NCBI GenBank assembly: GCA_913053665.1
Contig: CAJXGR010000225.1
Coordinates: 1-5,518 of the forward strand
DNA from: an uncultured Spirochaetia bacterium
Lineage (GTDB): Bacteria; Spirochaetota; UBA6919
Length of the DNA: 5,518 nucleotides
Direction of reading: 5' to 3'
Program-made: the position numbers and the translations under genes
Notes under the pieces: generated by a model
What the model was told of the DNA's origin: nothing
Database searches by the model: none
The model's input: only the letters and a program-made list of their open reading frames with translations
In this document: positions 5,480 through 5,518 of the stretch, piece by piece
Layout of the letters: every line of letters begins with the position of its first letter
How positions within the stretch are numbered: position 1 is the first letter of the stretch

Positions 5480-5518
5480 TTATAGTCATTAGAAACTGAT
5501 TTGTTCAATCTCTGTGTC

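Larger units (their letters stand above)
5386..5518. repeat. Putative dispersed inverted-repeat element, right arm cut by window end
   Basis: The left arm GCCACGGAGACACTGAG (5386-5402) contains an 8-base quasi-tandem, CACGGAGA then CACTGAGA. Its inner nine bases (5394-5402) match, inverted, CTCTGTGTC at 5510-5518 with one mismatch; the rest of the right arm, expected as TCCGTGGC, would lie beyond the window. Between the arms there is no gene but there are several short hairpins. Arms of the CCACGGAGACAC type resemble a non-coding repeat that I recall as recurring between genes in various bacteria; that is memory, not a search. No transposase is present, so it would be non-autonomous. Confidence 0.5.

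Overview
The window is AT-rich bacterial DNA with four protein-coding genes in a compact layout and one non-coding repeat-like element running off the right edge. Signs of a bacterium are the Shine-Dalgarno sites, a sigma-70-type promoter, a Sec signal peptide and a binding-protein-dependent ABC permease. The organism cannot be named from this sequence. The synthase gene is of the short prokaryotic type, which also occurs in actinobacteria, but base composition and codon use do not look actinobacterial. A spirochaete or another low-GC didermal lineage is only a guess.

Layout, left to right. Positions 1-901 (minus strand) hold most of a DppB/OppB-type peptide ABC transporter permease; its last few residues lie off the left edge. 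A 181-base divergent region (902-1082) with short inverted repeats separates it from a plus-strand gene at 1083-3305. That gene encodes a large, probably exported protein with a von Willebrand A (vWA)-like domain. It appears to be built as a nested duplication: a FlgO/CsgG/TolB-N-like module at the N-terminus is repeated as an insert inside the vWA fold, and the leading Asp of the vWA metal site is missing.

A 235-base intergenic region (3306-3540) follows. It contains a near-consensus promoter (TTGACA, 17 bases, TATATT), a 9-bp perfect hairpin or palindrome exactly at the predicted transcription start, a second 7-bp stem, a 9-bp direct repeat and a full-strength ribosome binding site. It drives ino1 (3541-4683), a myo-inositol-1-phosphate synthase with its signature motifs intact. 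A 13-bp stem-loop at 4691-4721 sits between ino1 and a convergent minus-strand gene (4731-5240) for an unrecognised, probably cytoplasmic, charged helical protein. Beyond that gene's start, 5386-5518 looks like one copy of a dispersed inverted-repeat element whose right arm is cut by the window end.

The genes do not form an operon: each seems to have its own transcription unit, and the neighbourhood does not show what the inositol phosphate is used for. No RNA gene, insertion sequence, CRISPR array or phage feature was seen. The most interesting points are the nested vWA protein, the structured ino1 leader and the terminal repeat element; none of these proves a new system.
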